A DNA stretch of 64,000 nucleotides from Corticimicrobacter populi (GTDB lineage Bacteria > Pseudomonadota > Gammaproteobacteria > Burkholderiales > Burkholderiaceae_B). The translations under genes were made by a program, and so were the position numbers. Of this stretch, positions 52,080 through 63,145 are shown one piece after another; position 1 is the stretch's first letter, and each line of letters begins with the position of its first letter. The notes beneath the pieces were generated by a model, which saw only the letters and a list, made by a program, of their open reading frames with translations, did not search any database and was not told where the DNA came from. The stretch lies in NCBI RefSeq assembly GCF_003123725.1, contig NZ_QETA01000001.1, positions 744,001 through 808,000 on the forward strand, read 5' to 3'.

Positions 52080-53282
52080 ATGGATTACATCCTTGCGTTT
52101 CTCTCCAACGGCCTGACTGATGCCTCGTGGTGGCAGATCGTCGTCTTCACTCTGGTGGTGACCCACATCACCATCGCCGCCGTCACGATCTACCTGCACC
52201 GCTGCCAGGCACACCGCGGCCTTGACCTGCATCCGGCCGTGGCACATTTTTTCCGTTTCTGGCTGTGGTTGACCACCGGCATGGTCACCAAGCAATGGGT
52301 GGCCATCCACCGCAAGCACCATGCCCGTTGCGAACGTGATGGCGATCCGCATTCGCCCATGGTCTACGGGATCTGGCGCGTGCTGTTTCGGGGGGCCGAG
52401 CTCTACCGTGACGAATCCAATAATCGCGAAACTCTCGACAAGTTCGGCAAGGGCACGCCTGATGACTGGATGGAGCGTAACGTTTATTCGCGTTACAGCG
52501 CACGCGGCATCATGCTGATGATGCTGATTGACGTGTTGCTGTTCGGCGCGGTCGGGCTGACTGTCTGGGCCGTGCAGATGGCCTGGATTCCCTTCTGGGC
52601 AGCCGGTGTGGTCAATGGCCTGGGCCATTTCTGGGGCTATCGCAATTTTGCCAGCCCGGACACCAGCACCAACATCAGTCCCTGGGGCATCATCATCGGC
52701 GGCGAGGAATTGCACAACAACCACCACGCCCATGCCTCATCGGCCAAGTTCTCCAGCAAGTGGTACGAGTTCGACGTGGGCTGGGTCTATATCAGCATCA
52801 TGCGGATGCTGGGGCTGGCCACGGTCAAGAAGGTCGCACCCAAGCTGAAGCTGGGCGAGGACCAGGGTTCGATCAGCCTGGATACGTTGCAAGGCGTGAT
52901 CACGCACCGTTACGAGATCATGGCGCGCTATGCCGACATGCTCAAGAAGGCCGGCAGTCAGGAGCTGACCCGTCTGCAGGCCAAGGCCTCGGGGGCCAAC
53001 CTGGCGCTGTTCCGCAAGGCGCGCCGTGCGTTGCACAAGAGTGAGGATGATGCTTCGCTCAAGCCCGAGCATCGCGCCCAGCTTGATGAAGTGCTGAGCA
53101 GCAACCAGAAGTTGTCCACCATGGTGCAGATGCGCCGCGAACTGTCTCGCCTCTGGGAAAGCTCGAGTGCCAGCAGCGAGCAGTTGCTGGCTGATCTTCA
53201 GGCGTGGTGCCAGCGCGCCCAGCAGAGCGGCATTGCCCAACTCGACGAATTTGCCCAGCGCCTGCGCCGTTACGCAGCATGA
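52080..53282 (+). CDS. Membrane acyl desaturase (delta-9 type)
   Basis: Di-iron integral-membrane desaturase that introduces a double bond into acyl chains to control membrane fluidity. The three histidine boxes are present: HRCQAHR (40-46), HRKHH (77-81) and HNNHH (212-216), between hydrophobic segments. Residues after about 270 form a charged, helical extension of about 130 residues not needed for the core; its function is unknown. ATG 52080 is used. It overlaps the helicase gene by 4 nt. Confidence 0.92.
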   Translation: MDYILAFLSNGLTDASWWQIVVFTLVVTHITIAAVTIYLHRCQAHRGLDLHPAVAHFFRFWLWLTTGMVTKQWVAIHRKHHARCERDGDPHSPMVYGIWRVLFRGAELYRDESNNRETLDKFGKGTPDDWMERNVYSRYSARGIMLMMLIDVLLFGAVGLTVWAVQMAWIPFWAAGVVNGLGHFWGYRNFASPDTSTNISPWGIIIGGEELHNNHHAHASSAKFSSKWYEFDVGWVYISIMRMLGLATVKKVAPKLKLGEDQGSISLDTLQGVITHRYEIMARYADMLKKAGSQELTRLQAKASGANLALFRKARRALHKSEDDASLKPEHRAQLDEVLSSNQKLSTMVQMRRELSRLWESSSASSEQLLADLQAWCQRAQQSGIAQLDEFAQRLRRYAA

Positions 53283-55582
53283 TCGAGTCGCTCAATCCAC
53301 AGCAGCGTGCCGCCGTCACGCTGGAACCCCGTCATGCCCTGGTGCTGGCGGGAGCAGGCAGCGGCAAGACCCGGGTGCTGACCACACGCATGGCCTGGCT
53401 GATACAGACAGGCCAGGTCACCCCCTACGGACTGATGGCGGTGACGTTCACCAACAAGGCGGCCCGCGAGATGTTGACGCGGGTCGCAGCCATTTTGCCC
53501 ATCGATACGCGTGGTCTCTGGGTCGGTACCTTCCACGGCCTGTGCAATCGCATGCTGCGCGCGCATCATCGAGATGCCGGTCTGCCGCAGACTTTCCAGA
53601 TTCTGGACAGTGCCGATCAACTGTCTGCCATCAAGCGGCTGCTCAAGGGCGCAGGCATCGATGATGACAAATATCCGCCGCGCGATGTGCAGCGGTTCAT
53701 CAACAATGCCAAGGAGTCGGGACTGCGACCGGCCCAGGTCGAGGTCTGGGACAATTTCAGTCGCAAGCAGGTCGAAATCTACGAACTGTACGAGGCCCAG
53801 TGCCAGCGCGAAGGCGTAGTCGATTTTGCCGAGCTTTTGCTGCGCGCCTATGAGTTGCTGAGCCGCAATGCACCGATCCGCGAACATTACCAGCGCCGCT
53901 TTCGGCATATCCTGGTCGATGAGTTCCAGGATACCAATGCCTTGCAATACAAGTGGCTGACGCTGCTGGCAGGCGGTGGCGCGGCGCTGTTTGCGGTGGG
54001 CGACGACGACCAGTCGATCTATGCCTTTCGCGGTGCCAATGTCGGCAACATGGCCGATTTCGAGCGCGACTATGCGCAAGGCAATGTGATCCGCCTGGAG
54101 CAGAACTATCGCTCCTATGGACACATCCTGGATGCAGCCAATGCGCTGATCGAGCATAACGATGGCCGCATGGGCAAGAATCTCTGGACCGACCAGGGCG
54201 CAGGCGAGCCGGTGCGCATCATGGAGCAGCCTTCCGACCTGCTCGAGGCGCAATGGGTGCTGGACGAGATCCGCAGCCTGGTTGCTGACGGCTGTCCACG
54301 GCATGAGATCGCCATTCTCTATCGCAGCAATGCGCAGTCCCGGGTCATCGAGCACCAACTGTTCACTGCGGGTATCCCTTACCGCGTATATGGCGGGCTG
54401 CGCTTTTTCGAGCGCCAGGAAATCAAGCATGCGCTGGCCTACATGCGCCTGCTGGCCAATCCGGGTGACGATACGGCCTGGCTGCGCGTGGTCAACTTCC
54501 CGGCGCGCGGTATCGGTGCCCGTACGCTGGAGTCGCAGGCTGACGCTGCACGCACGCATGGTGTCAGCCTGGCGGATGCCGTGCCTTTCGTGGCTGGGCG
54601 CGGCGGCAGCAGCCTGGCCCAGTTTGCCACGCTGATCGCCCAGATGCGCGAGGACACGCGCCGGCTTTCCCTGCCAGAACTGGTGGATCACGTCATTGCA
54701 GCCAGTGGATTGCGCGCCTTTTATCAAGGCGAGCGCGAGGGGGCCGAACGGCTGGAAAACCTGTCCGAGTTGATCAACGCAGCCGCCGCTTTTGCCGGGG
54801 AGTCCGGTTACGAGGGGTTGCCTGCCGGCGAGCTGCCGCCATCCGCTCCGTTTGCGCCCTTGGATGCGCCGGCATTGGCAACGGACGAAGTGGCAGGCGC
54901 TGCTGATGTGAATGTGATGACACCGCTCTCGGCCTTTCTGTCGCATGCCTCGCTTGAGGCGGGTGATAACCAGGCCCAGGCGGGCCAAGATGCCGTGCAG
55001 ATGATGACGGTTCATGCCGCCAAGGGGCTGGAGTTCAAGGCGGTGTTCGTGACCGGTCTGGAAGAAGGGCTGTTTCCGCACGAGAACAGCCTGCTCGAGC
55101 AGTCCGGCCTCGAAGAGGAGCGGCGCCTGATGTATGTGGCCATGACGCGTGCGCGGGAACGTCTCTACCTGAGCTTGGCGCAAAGCCGTATGCTGCATGG
55201 GCAGACACGCTACGCAATGCGTTCGCGCTTCCTGGAGGAAGTTCCGGAAGAACATGTCAAGTGGCTGACGCCCCGAGTGCGCGAGAGCCGTTCCTGGGAT
55301 GGCGGTGCGGCGTCGTCGGGTTGGAATGCGCCCCGTGATGCCTTTGGTCGGCCGGATTCCGGTACGACCAGTCCGCGAGGCGGCCGTGTGGGTGGTGCCA
55401 GCGTGACTGTGGGCGATCAGCAGTTCCGTATCGGCCAGGGTGTGCGCCATGCCCGCTTTGGTGAAGGGACGATCATTGGGCTGAGCGGGCAGGGGCAGGA
55501 TGCGCAGGCCCAGATTCAGTTCCAGGATGTGGGGGCCAAGACGCTGGCGTTGGGGATTGCCAAGTTGGATGTGGTGGCTTGA
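53279..55582 (+). CDS. uvrD: DNA helicase II, UvrD/Rep family
   Basis: Superfamily 1A 3'-to-5' helicase acting in nucleotide-excision and mismatch repair. The 767 residues include Walker A AGAGSGKT (24-31), motif Ia TFTNKAAREM, motif II VDEFQDTN, motif III GDDDQSIYAFRGA, QNYRS, and C-terminal motifs MTVHAAKGLEFKAVF and YVAMTRARERL, ending in a Tudor-like GVRHARFGEGTI segment. ATG 53279 overlaps the desaturase stop as ATGA; the longer frame from 53204 is out of context. Confidence 0.93.
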   Translation: MIESLNPQQRAAVTLEPRHALVLAGAGSGKTRVLTTRMAWLIQTGQVTPYGLMAVTFTNKAAREMLTRVAAILPIDTRGLWVGTFHGLCNRMLRAHHRDAGLPQTFQILDSADQLSAIKRLLKGAGIDDDKYPPRDVQRFINNAKESGLRPAQVEVWDNFSRKQVEIYELYEAQCQREGVVDFAELLLRAYELLSRNAPIREHYQRRFRHILVDEFQDTNALQYKWLTLLAGGGAALFAVGDDDQSIYAFRGANVGNMADFERDYAQGNVIRLEQNYRSYGHILDAANALIEHNDGRMGKNLWTDQGAGEPVRIMEQPSDLLEAQWVLDEIRSLVADGCPRHEIAILYRSNAQSRVIEHQLFTAGIPYRVYGGLRFFERQEIKHALAYMRLLANPGDDTAWLRVVNFPARGIGARTLESQADAARTHGVSLADAVPFVAGRGGSSLAQFATLIAQMREDTRRLSLPELVDHVIAASGLRAFYQGEREGAERLENLSELINAAAAFAGESGYEGLPAGELPPSAPFAPLDAPALATDEVAGAADVNVMTPLSAFLSHASLEAGDNQAQAGQDAVQMMTVHAAKGLEFKAVFVTGLEEGLFPHENSLLEQSGLEEERRLMYVAMTRARERLYLSLAQSRMLHGQTRYAMRSRFLEEVPEEHVKWLTPRVRESRSWDGGAASSGWNAPRDAFGRPDSGTTSPRGGRVGGASVTVGDQQFRIGQGVRHARFGEGTIIGLSGQGQDAQAQIQFQDVGAKTLALGIAKLDVVA

Positions 55583-55596
55583 TCTTGGGAATACAC

Positions 55597-55814
55597 GCCA
55601 GGGTGGCGCTGCTGTAAGAGCAGCGCTGTCTGTTTCCGGTCCTGGCACCTGGGCGGTGCAGGACTGCCCACGACAGCATCCAACAGACGGGCAGCGGGAC
55701 AAACTCGCAGCGCTTCGCGCTGCTCAGACAGGTCCCGCTGAAAGCCCCCGCCTGTTGGATGCTGTCGTGGCGTTCAACAAAACAGCGCTGCTCTTACAGC
55801 AGCGCCACCCTGGC
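55597..55814. repeat. 218-bp element with 33-bp perfect terminal inverted repeats and nested palindromes
   Basis: Arms 55597-55629 and 55782-55814 are perfect complements (33 bp); each arm is itself a hairpin (55606-55613 with 55619-55626). Inside are a second perfect inverted repeat of 19 bp (55668-55686 with 55752-55770), a 9-bp one (55692-55700 with 55732-55740), and a 7-bp core (55707-55713 with 55717-55723). The left side carries one more hairpin (55639-55664). No ORF of substance and no T tract. It resembles a MITE or REP-like element, or a structured RNA. No clear target-site duplication is seen. Confidence 0.85.
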
Positions 55815-56092
55815 TGCATTTTCTCAAAGAGTGGGAGTGGAGAAAAAAACAGTCGTGCAGGGTTATGGGTGCGCTGTGATGTCTGCCAGATACAAAACCT
55901 TGTCTGTCTTCTCTGTCTATATATCTGTCTGTCCGGAAGTAGCCTGGATCTTTAGATAAATTGAGTCTGGCAGTGGGCGGTGCTGTTTTGCATCGGTGAT
56001 GCTTTACCTCGCCAACTTGCGCAGTTGCTGCCCAGTTGGTGGGTAAAGCATTACTTCAGTGATATAGCCTTACTTCACTGCCTACCGCAGCA
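55815..56092. other. Remainder of the 510-bp gap between uvrD and the ABC-F gene
   Basis: No gene seen. It contains a TCTG/GTCT-rich stretch (55901-55934), a hairpin at 55999-56051 (ATGCTTTACC and CCAACT with their complements), and two copies of TTACTTCA(G/C)TG at 56051-56061 and 56070-56080. The hairpin precedes the stop of the minus-strand gene and may act in its termination. Confidence 0.6.
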
Positions 56093-58039
<1,947 letters not shown>

Positions 58040-58051
58040 GTTATGCTTTTC

Positions 58052-58942
58052 TCAGGCCAGATCGGTGCGGCGCAGCAACAGGATATGATCTTCTGCGCCG
58101 TGCGTGGCAAGCCAGAGCGGGTTCAGCTCAGGGAAGGCCGCTTCGAAGTAAGGCCGCTCATGGCCGATTTCGAGCAGCAGCAGGCCATCATCCGTGAGAT
58201 GGCGTGGCGCAGCCTCCAGAATGCGGCGCACCAGATCCATGCCGTCATTGCCGCCGGCCAGTGCCAGTTCGGGCTCGTGCCGATATTCGGGGGGCAGTGC
58301 GTCCATGGATTGGCTGTTGACATACGGCGGATTGCAGATGATCAGGCCATATTGCCGCTCGGGGCCAAGCTGTTCGAACAGATTGCTGTGGATCAGCTCA
58401 AGCCGGTTTTCGAGGCCGTGGGTCGCCACGTTGCGGCGCGCCACGGCCAGTGCCTGCTCGGAGACATCCACGGCATCGACCTCGGCTTCGGGCCAGAGGT
58501 GCGCGGCGATGATGGCCAGGCAGCCCGAACCCGTGCACATGTCCAGTATCCTGCCGGGGGAATCCGACAGGCTCAGGCCGGGCACGCGTTCTTCGTCGAG
58601 CAGTTCGGCAATGGGCGAGCGCGGCACGATCACATCGGCAGTGACCTCGAAACGGTAGCCGCGCAGCCAGGCTTCACCTGTCAGATAGGCGGCCGGCAAG
58701 CGTTGCTGCACGCGCTTGGCGATCAGGTCGAGCAGTCCCTGGCGCTCGCTGGAGAGCAAGCGCGCGTCGAGAAACGGCTCCAGCGTGTCCAGCGGCAGGT
58801 GCAGGTGGTGCAGTGCCAGGTAGACGGCTTCGTCCCAGGCATTGTCGCTGCCGTGGCCGAAACTCAGGCTGGCGGCGTTGAAGCGCGAGACGGCATAGCG
58901 CAGCACGTCGCGCAGGGTAAGGAGTTCCGGCAGGTCTTTCAA
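58052..58942 (-). CDS. prmB: 50S ribosomal protein L3 glutamine methyltransferase PrmB
   Basis: Methylates a glutamine of ribosomal protein L3 using S-adenosylmethionine. The 296 residues have ILDMCTGSGCLAIIAA for cofactor binding and the catalytic NPPYVNSQSM motif, with the LTGEAWLRGYRF segment before them. The start appears to be TTG 58942, 2 nt after the dapD stop; no ATG or GTG fits the family N-terminus. Translational coupling to dapD may explain the weak start (inference). Confidence 0.92.
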   Translation of the reverse strand: MKDLPELLTLRDVLRYAVSRFNAASLSFGHGSDNAWDEAVYLALHHLHLPLDTLEPFLDARLLSSERQGLLDLIAKRVQQRLPAAYLTGEAWLRGYRFEVTADVIVPRSPIAELLDEERVPGLSLSDSPGRILDMCTGSGCLAIIAAHLWPEAEVDAVDVSEQALAVARRNVATHGLENRLELIHSNLFEQLGPERQYGLIICNPPYVNSQSMDALPPEYRHEPELALAGGNDGMDLVRRILEAAPRHLTDDGLLLLEIGHERPYFEAAFPELNPLWLATHGAEDHILLLRRTDLA

Positions 58943-58944
58943 GA

Positions 58945-59766
<822 letters not shown>

Positions 59767-59790
59767 GGTTGATATATCTCTGGTGGTTGA

Positions 59791-60996
59791 TCAGCAGGTG
59801 GATGGACGGGAGGCGACAAATGCCGCGATGCGATGTGCGGCTTCGATGCAGTCGGCAACAGGGGCGACCAGCGCAATCCGGATGCGGCCTGCGCCCGGAT
59901 TGAGGTCGTGCGCCTCGCGCGCAAGGTAGCTGCCGGGCAGCACGGTGACTGCGGTCGACGCATACAGCTCGCGGGCAAAGGCGACGTCGTCGCCGGCAAC
60001 GCCTGCCCACAGATAGAAGGAGGCATCGGGCAGCGCCACGTCTAGTACGGGCGACAGTATAGGCAATACTGCCGCGAATTTCTCGGCATAGAGGCGACGA
60101 TTGGCGCGCACGTGCGCTTCGTCGCTCCAGGCAGCGATGCTGGCGCGGCTGACCACCTGGCTCATGCCGCCGCAATGGTAGGTGCGGTAGAGCAGGTAGG
60201 CCTCAAGCAGTCGGGCATCGCCGGCCACGAAACCCGAACGCAGGCCGGGCACGTTGGAGCGCTTGGACAGGCTGCTGAAGGACACCAGGTTGCGATAGTC
60301 GCTGCGTCCCAGCCGTTGTGCCGCCTGCAGCGCGCCCAGCGGTGGCGTGGTTTCGTCGAAGTAGATCTCGGAATAGCATTCGTCGGCGGCGATCACGAAA
60401 CCGTGGCGATCGGACTGTTCGAACAGGTATTGCCATTCTTCCAGTGTCATGACGTTGCCGGCCGGGTTGCCGGGCGAGCAGACGAATACCAGTTGGGTGC
60501 GGGCCCAGACGTCGTCCGGCACCGTGCTCCAGTCGGGGCTGAAATTGCGCGACGGGTCGGCGTTGATGAACCAGGGCTGCGCGCCGGCCAGGAGTGCCGC
60601 ACCCTCATAGATCTGGTAGAACGGATTGGGGCAGATCACCAGTGCGCCTGCGGGCGAGGGTGAAATGATGGTCTGCACAAACGAAAACAACGCTTCTCGC
60701 GTGCCGAGCACGGGCAGGATCTGGCTGTCCGGGTCAGGGCGGGGGATAGGATAGCGCTGTGCCAGCCAGTCGGCGATAGCCGTGCGCAGTGCCGGCTCAC
60801 CCTTGGTGGGGGGATAGACCGACAGCCCGTCGAGGCTGTTGGCCATGGCGTCGCGTACCAGTTGCGGCGCGGCATGCTTGGGTTCGCCAATGGACAGGTT
60901 GACCGGCCGGATTCCGGACGGCAACTCGACGGTACCCAGCAGGGCGCGCAGTTTTTCGAAGGGATAGGGAGCGAGTTGCTGCAGACGGGGATTCAT
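59791..60996 (-). CDS. dapC: Succinyldiaminopimelate aminotransferase DapC
   Basis: PLP-dependent transamination in the succinylase branch of lysine synthesis. The 401 residues have the fold-type I features NPFYQIYEG, CSPGNPAGNVM, DECYSEIYF and the PLP-lysine in SSLSKRSNVPGLR (K245). ATG 60996 (MNPRLQQLAPYPFEKL) matches the family start. It heads dapC-dapD-prmB-ABC-F; no dapE is in the window. Confidence 0.95.
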   Translation of the reverse strand: MNPRLQQLAPYPFEKLRALLGTVELPSGIRPVNLSIGEPKHAAPQLVRDAMANSLDGLSVYPPTKGEPALRTAIADWLAQRYPIPRPDPDSQILPVLGTREALFSFVQTIISPSPAGALVICPNPFYQIYEGAALLAGAQPWFINADPSRNFSPDWSTVPDDVWARTQLVFVCSPGNPAGNVMTLEEWQYLFEQSDRHGFVIAADECYSEIYFDETTPPLGALQAAQRLGRSDYRNLVSFSSLSKRSNVPGLRSGFVAGDARLLEAYLLYRTYHCGGMSQVVSRASIAAWSDEAHVRANRRLYAEKFAAVLPILSPVLDVALPDASFYLWAGVAGDDVAFARELYASTAVTVLPGSYLAREAHDLNPGAGRIRIALVAPVADCIEAAHRIAAFVASRPSTC

Positions 60997-61057
60997 GGCG
61001 ACCGCGGGAAAAAAGAAGGGCAAAGACCAATTTTAGCAACATGAAGAGCGATTGCGA

Positions 61058-61063
61058 TATAAT
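61058..61063 (+). promoter_or_regulatory. -10 of tRNA-Leu
   Basis: Consensus TATAAT 14 bp before the mature tRNA, followed by GGCGGGC, a GC-rich discriminator typical of stringently controlled promoters. The -35 is weak. Confidence 0.65.
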
Positions 61064-61077
61064 GGCGGGCTTGGCTT

Positions 61078-61164
61078 GCGAGGGTGGCGAAATTGGTAGA
61101 CGCACCAGGTTTAGGTCCTGACGCCGTAACAGGTGTAGGGGTTCGAGTCCCCTCCCTCGCACCA
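61078..61164 (+). tRNA. tRNA-Leu (UAG)
   Basis: An 87-nt class II tRNA with a long variable arm and encoded CCA (61162-61164). The acceptor stem is GCGAGGG with CCCTCGC, the anticodon loop TTTAGGT gives anticodon TAG, and the T arm reads GGTTCGAGTCC. Confidence 0.96.
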
Positions 61165-61350
61165 TAGATTCAAATTTGATTCATTGAATAAAAATATATC
61201 CCATAAAAATCAATGAGTTATTTTCTTGCCCCATGGGGTGCCAGATAGCATTTCTTGCCAGAATTCGCTGCTCTGGGCCCATGCAGGCCCCACATGGCTC
61301 TTGTCATGTGCTATCCGCTATTCTGCTCGCTGATGTGATGGAGCACTTGT
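61165..61350 (+). promoter_or_regulatory. A/T-rich, structured leader region of queE
   Basis: 186 bp without a gene. The first 60 bp are very A/T-rich and include the palindrome TCAAATTTGA (61170-61179). Then come CCCCATGGGG (61229-61238), a hairpin GGGCC/GGCCC (61275-61290) and a hairpin CACATG/CATGTG (61291-61310). No known preQ1 riboswitch pattern was recognised. Confidence 0.4.
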
Positions 61351-61986
61351 ATGACCTACGCAGTAAAAGAAATCTTCTACACCTTGCAAGGTGAAGGGAT
61401 CAACGCAGGCCGTCCCGCGGTGTTCTGCCGATTCGCTGGCTGTAATCTCTGGTCAGGCCGGGAGCAGGATCGAGCCGATGCCGTATGTCGGTTCTGTGAT
61501 ACCGATTTCGTGGGTACCGATGGCGAAAATGGTGGTAAATATCCTCATGCCGCTGATCTGGTGGCGCGCATTGCATCTTTGTGGCCTGCTGACGATCATG
61601 CGCATCGCTTTGTCGTCTGTACGGGTGGTGAGCCTATGCTGCAGATGGATGCGGCACTGGTGGATGCACTTCATGAGGCCGGTTTTTTCGTGGCCATAGA
61701 AACCAACGGTACGCTGCCCGTTCTGGAAACGATAGATTGGGTGTGTGTCAGCCCGAAGGCGGATGCTGCCCTGGTTGTCGAGCGTGGCAATGAACTGAAG
61801 GTGGTTTTTCCCCAGGAAAACCAACCTTTGGCTGCCTATGCACGGCTTGATTTCGATTATTTCTTGATGCAGCCCATGGATGGCCCCAGCCAGGCGCTCA
61901 ATACCAGGCTGGCCATCGAATGGTGCAAGCGTCATCCGCAGTGGCGTCTGTCCATGCAAACACACAAGTATCTGAATATTCCTTGA
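61351..61986 (+). CDS. queE: 7-carboxy-7-deazaguanine synthase QueE
   Basis: Radical-SAM enzyme in the synthesis of preQ0, a precursor of queuosine. The 211 residues carry the unusual CX14CX2C cluster motif (C31, C46, C49), EIFYTLQGEGINAGRPAVF at the start, CTGGEPMLQ and ETNGT. ATG 61351 is used. It is followed at 7 nt by queD. G+C is about 50-55% in the lines I counted, lower than most of the window. Confidence 0.95.
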   Translation: MTYAVKEIFYTLQGEGINAGRPAVFCRFAGCNLWSGREQDRADAVCRFCDTDFVGTDGENGGKYPHAADLVARIASLWPADDHAHRFVVCTGGEPMLQMDAALVDALHEAGFFVAIETNGTLPVLETIDWVCVSPKADAALVVERGNELKVVFPQENQPLAAYARLDFDYFLMQPMDGPSQALNTRLAIEWCKRHPQWRLSMQTHKYLNIP

Positions 61987-61993
61987 AACCATC

Positions 61994-62452
61994 ATGCTGA
62001 CCATTACCAGAAAACTTGAATTCGATGCGGGGCATCGCATTCCCGATCATGGCAGCCAGTGCCGCAACCTGCATGGGCATCGCTATGTGCTGGAGATCAC
62101 GCTTCGCGGACACATCAACGATACACCCGGTGCCTCGGATCGAGGCATGGTCATGGACTTTGCCGACGTCAAGGCATTGGCGACCACGCATTTGGTGGCG
62201 ATCTGGGATCATGCCTTTCTGGTCTATGAGGGCGATACTCGGGTCAGGGAATTTCTTGCCTCGATGCCAGATCATAAAACCGTTGTGCTGACACGGATCC
62301 CTACCGTTGAAAATCTGGCTGTCGAGGCGTTCCGCATATTGGCAGCGGTTTATGATGTGCGCTATGGCGATGCGTTGAGACTGGCCAGGGTCAGGTTGTA
62401 CGAAACGCCCAATTGTTGGGCGGATGTGGATGCCAGCGATCTGCAGGGCTGA
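61994..62452 (+). CDS. queD: 6-carboxy-5,6,7,8-tetrahydropterin synthase QueD
   Basis: Converts dihydroneopterin triphosphate to 6-carboxytetrahydropterin, the step before QueE. The 152 residues contain zinc ligands H14 (DAGHRI), H27 and H29 (NLHGHRY) and catalytic C23, with VMDFADVKAL and ETPNCWADV near the end. ATG 61994 lies 7 nt after queE. queC and the later genes of the pathway are not in this window. Confidence 0.95.
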   Translation: MLTITRKLEFDAGHRIPDHGSQCRNLHGHRYVLEITLRGHINDTPGASDRGMVMDFADVKALATTHLVAIWDHAFLVYEGDTRVREFLASMPDHKTVVLTRIPTVENLAVEAFRILAAVYDVRYGDALRLARVRLYETPNCWADVDASDLQG

Positions 62453-62505
62453 TCGATTTTCATCCTGGCCTGCATGGTGCGATGGCCTGATTGCGGAGTT
62501 CGAGC

Positions 62506-62970
62506 ATGAATTTCATTCGGTATTTCATTTTGGCTGGCCTGCTGTCGTTGCTGACCGCCTGCGCCCAGATCCATCCTCCCGAAACCCTCGGCGAACGCGC
62601 CGAAACGCCTGAGTGCATCAACTATCGCAACATGATGACGGCACCGATGCCGCCTGCTGCAATGGAAAGGCTGCGGCAGGCCTGCCGTGAGTCGGGGCCG
62701 GATATCCGGGCGCATGTCGAGCGTACGCTGATCATCATGTATGACGGCACCCGGCAGGACAGCGTCCAGCAAGTGTTGGCTGCGGCAGAACAGTACGGTG
62801 CCGAAGTGCTTTATCAACTGAACGTCGTGAAGGCGATTGCGTTGCGCATGCCGGAGGGGCAGGATGTGGATCAGGCCATGGTGCATTTCCGGCAACTGCC
62901 TGGTGTGCTGTCCGTCGAGCGCGATCAGGTGATGCAAGTGCAGCCTGTACCGGCTGGCCCGGCGTCCTGA
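62506..62970 (+). CDS. Lipoprotein with inhibitor-I9/subtilisin-propeptide-like domain
   Basis: A 154-residue protein with a lipoprotein signal ending LLTAC. After about 55 residues with a cysteine pair (PECINY, LRQACRE), the rest reads like a peptidase propeptide or I9 fold: TLIIMYDGTRQDSVQQVLAA, GAEVLYQLNVVKAIALRMP, LPGVLSVERDQVMQVQ. No protease domain follows. ATG 62506 has GGAG upstream; TTG 62491 is less likely. The role may be to inhibit or chaperone a periplasmic serine protease (inference). Confidence 0.7.
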   Translation: MNFIRYFILAGLLSLLTACAQIHPPETLGERAETPECINYRNMMTAPMPPAAMERLRQACRESGPDIRAHVERTLIIMYDGTRQDSVQQVLAAAEQYGAEVLYQLNVVKAIALRMPEGQDVDQAMVHFRQLPGVLSVERDQVMQVQPVPAGPAS

Positions 62971-63145
62971 GCGATGTCATAGGGCAAGGGGCACTCAGCC
63001 TGCCTGGCAACGCTCGCGGCAGGCGCAACCGGCGTGAAATGACAGCGCCACGTTCGCATTGTATGATTGCGCCCCGCTTTTCCGTGCGGCTGCAAAACGT
63101 TCCCGTCCTGCCTGCGGCCGTATGTCTTTTCAATACGGCACATCC

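Noticed and set aside
55500-55955. A 151-codon plus-strand frame across the 218-bp element
   Set aside because: It overlaps the end of uvrD, runs through the inverted repeats, and has no start signal or domain.
61165-61350. A preQ1 riboswitch upstream of queE
   Set aside because: Hairpins are present, but I could not find the conserved preQ1 aptamer pattern; left as an unassigned leader.
61078-61350. A genomic island attachment site at tRNA-Leu
   Set aside because: No integrase and no second copy of the tRNA 3' end were seen within the window.
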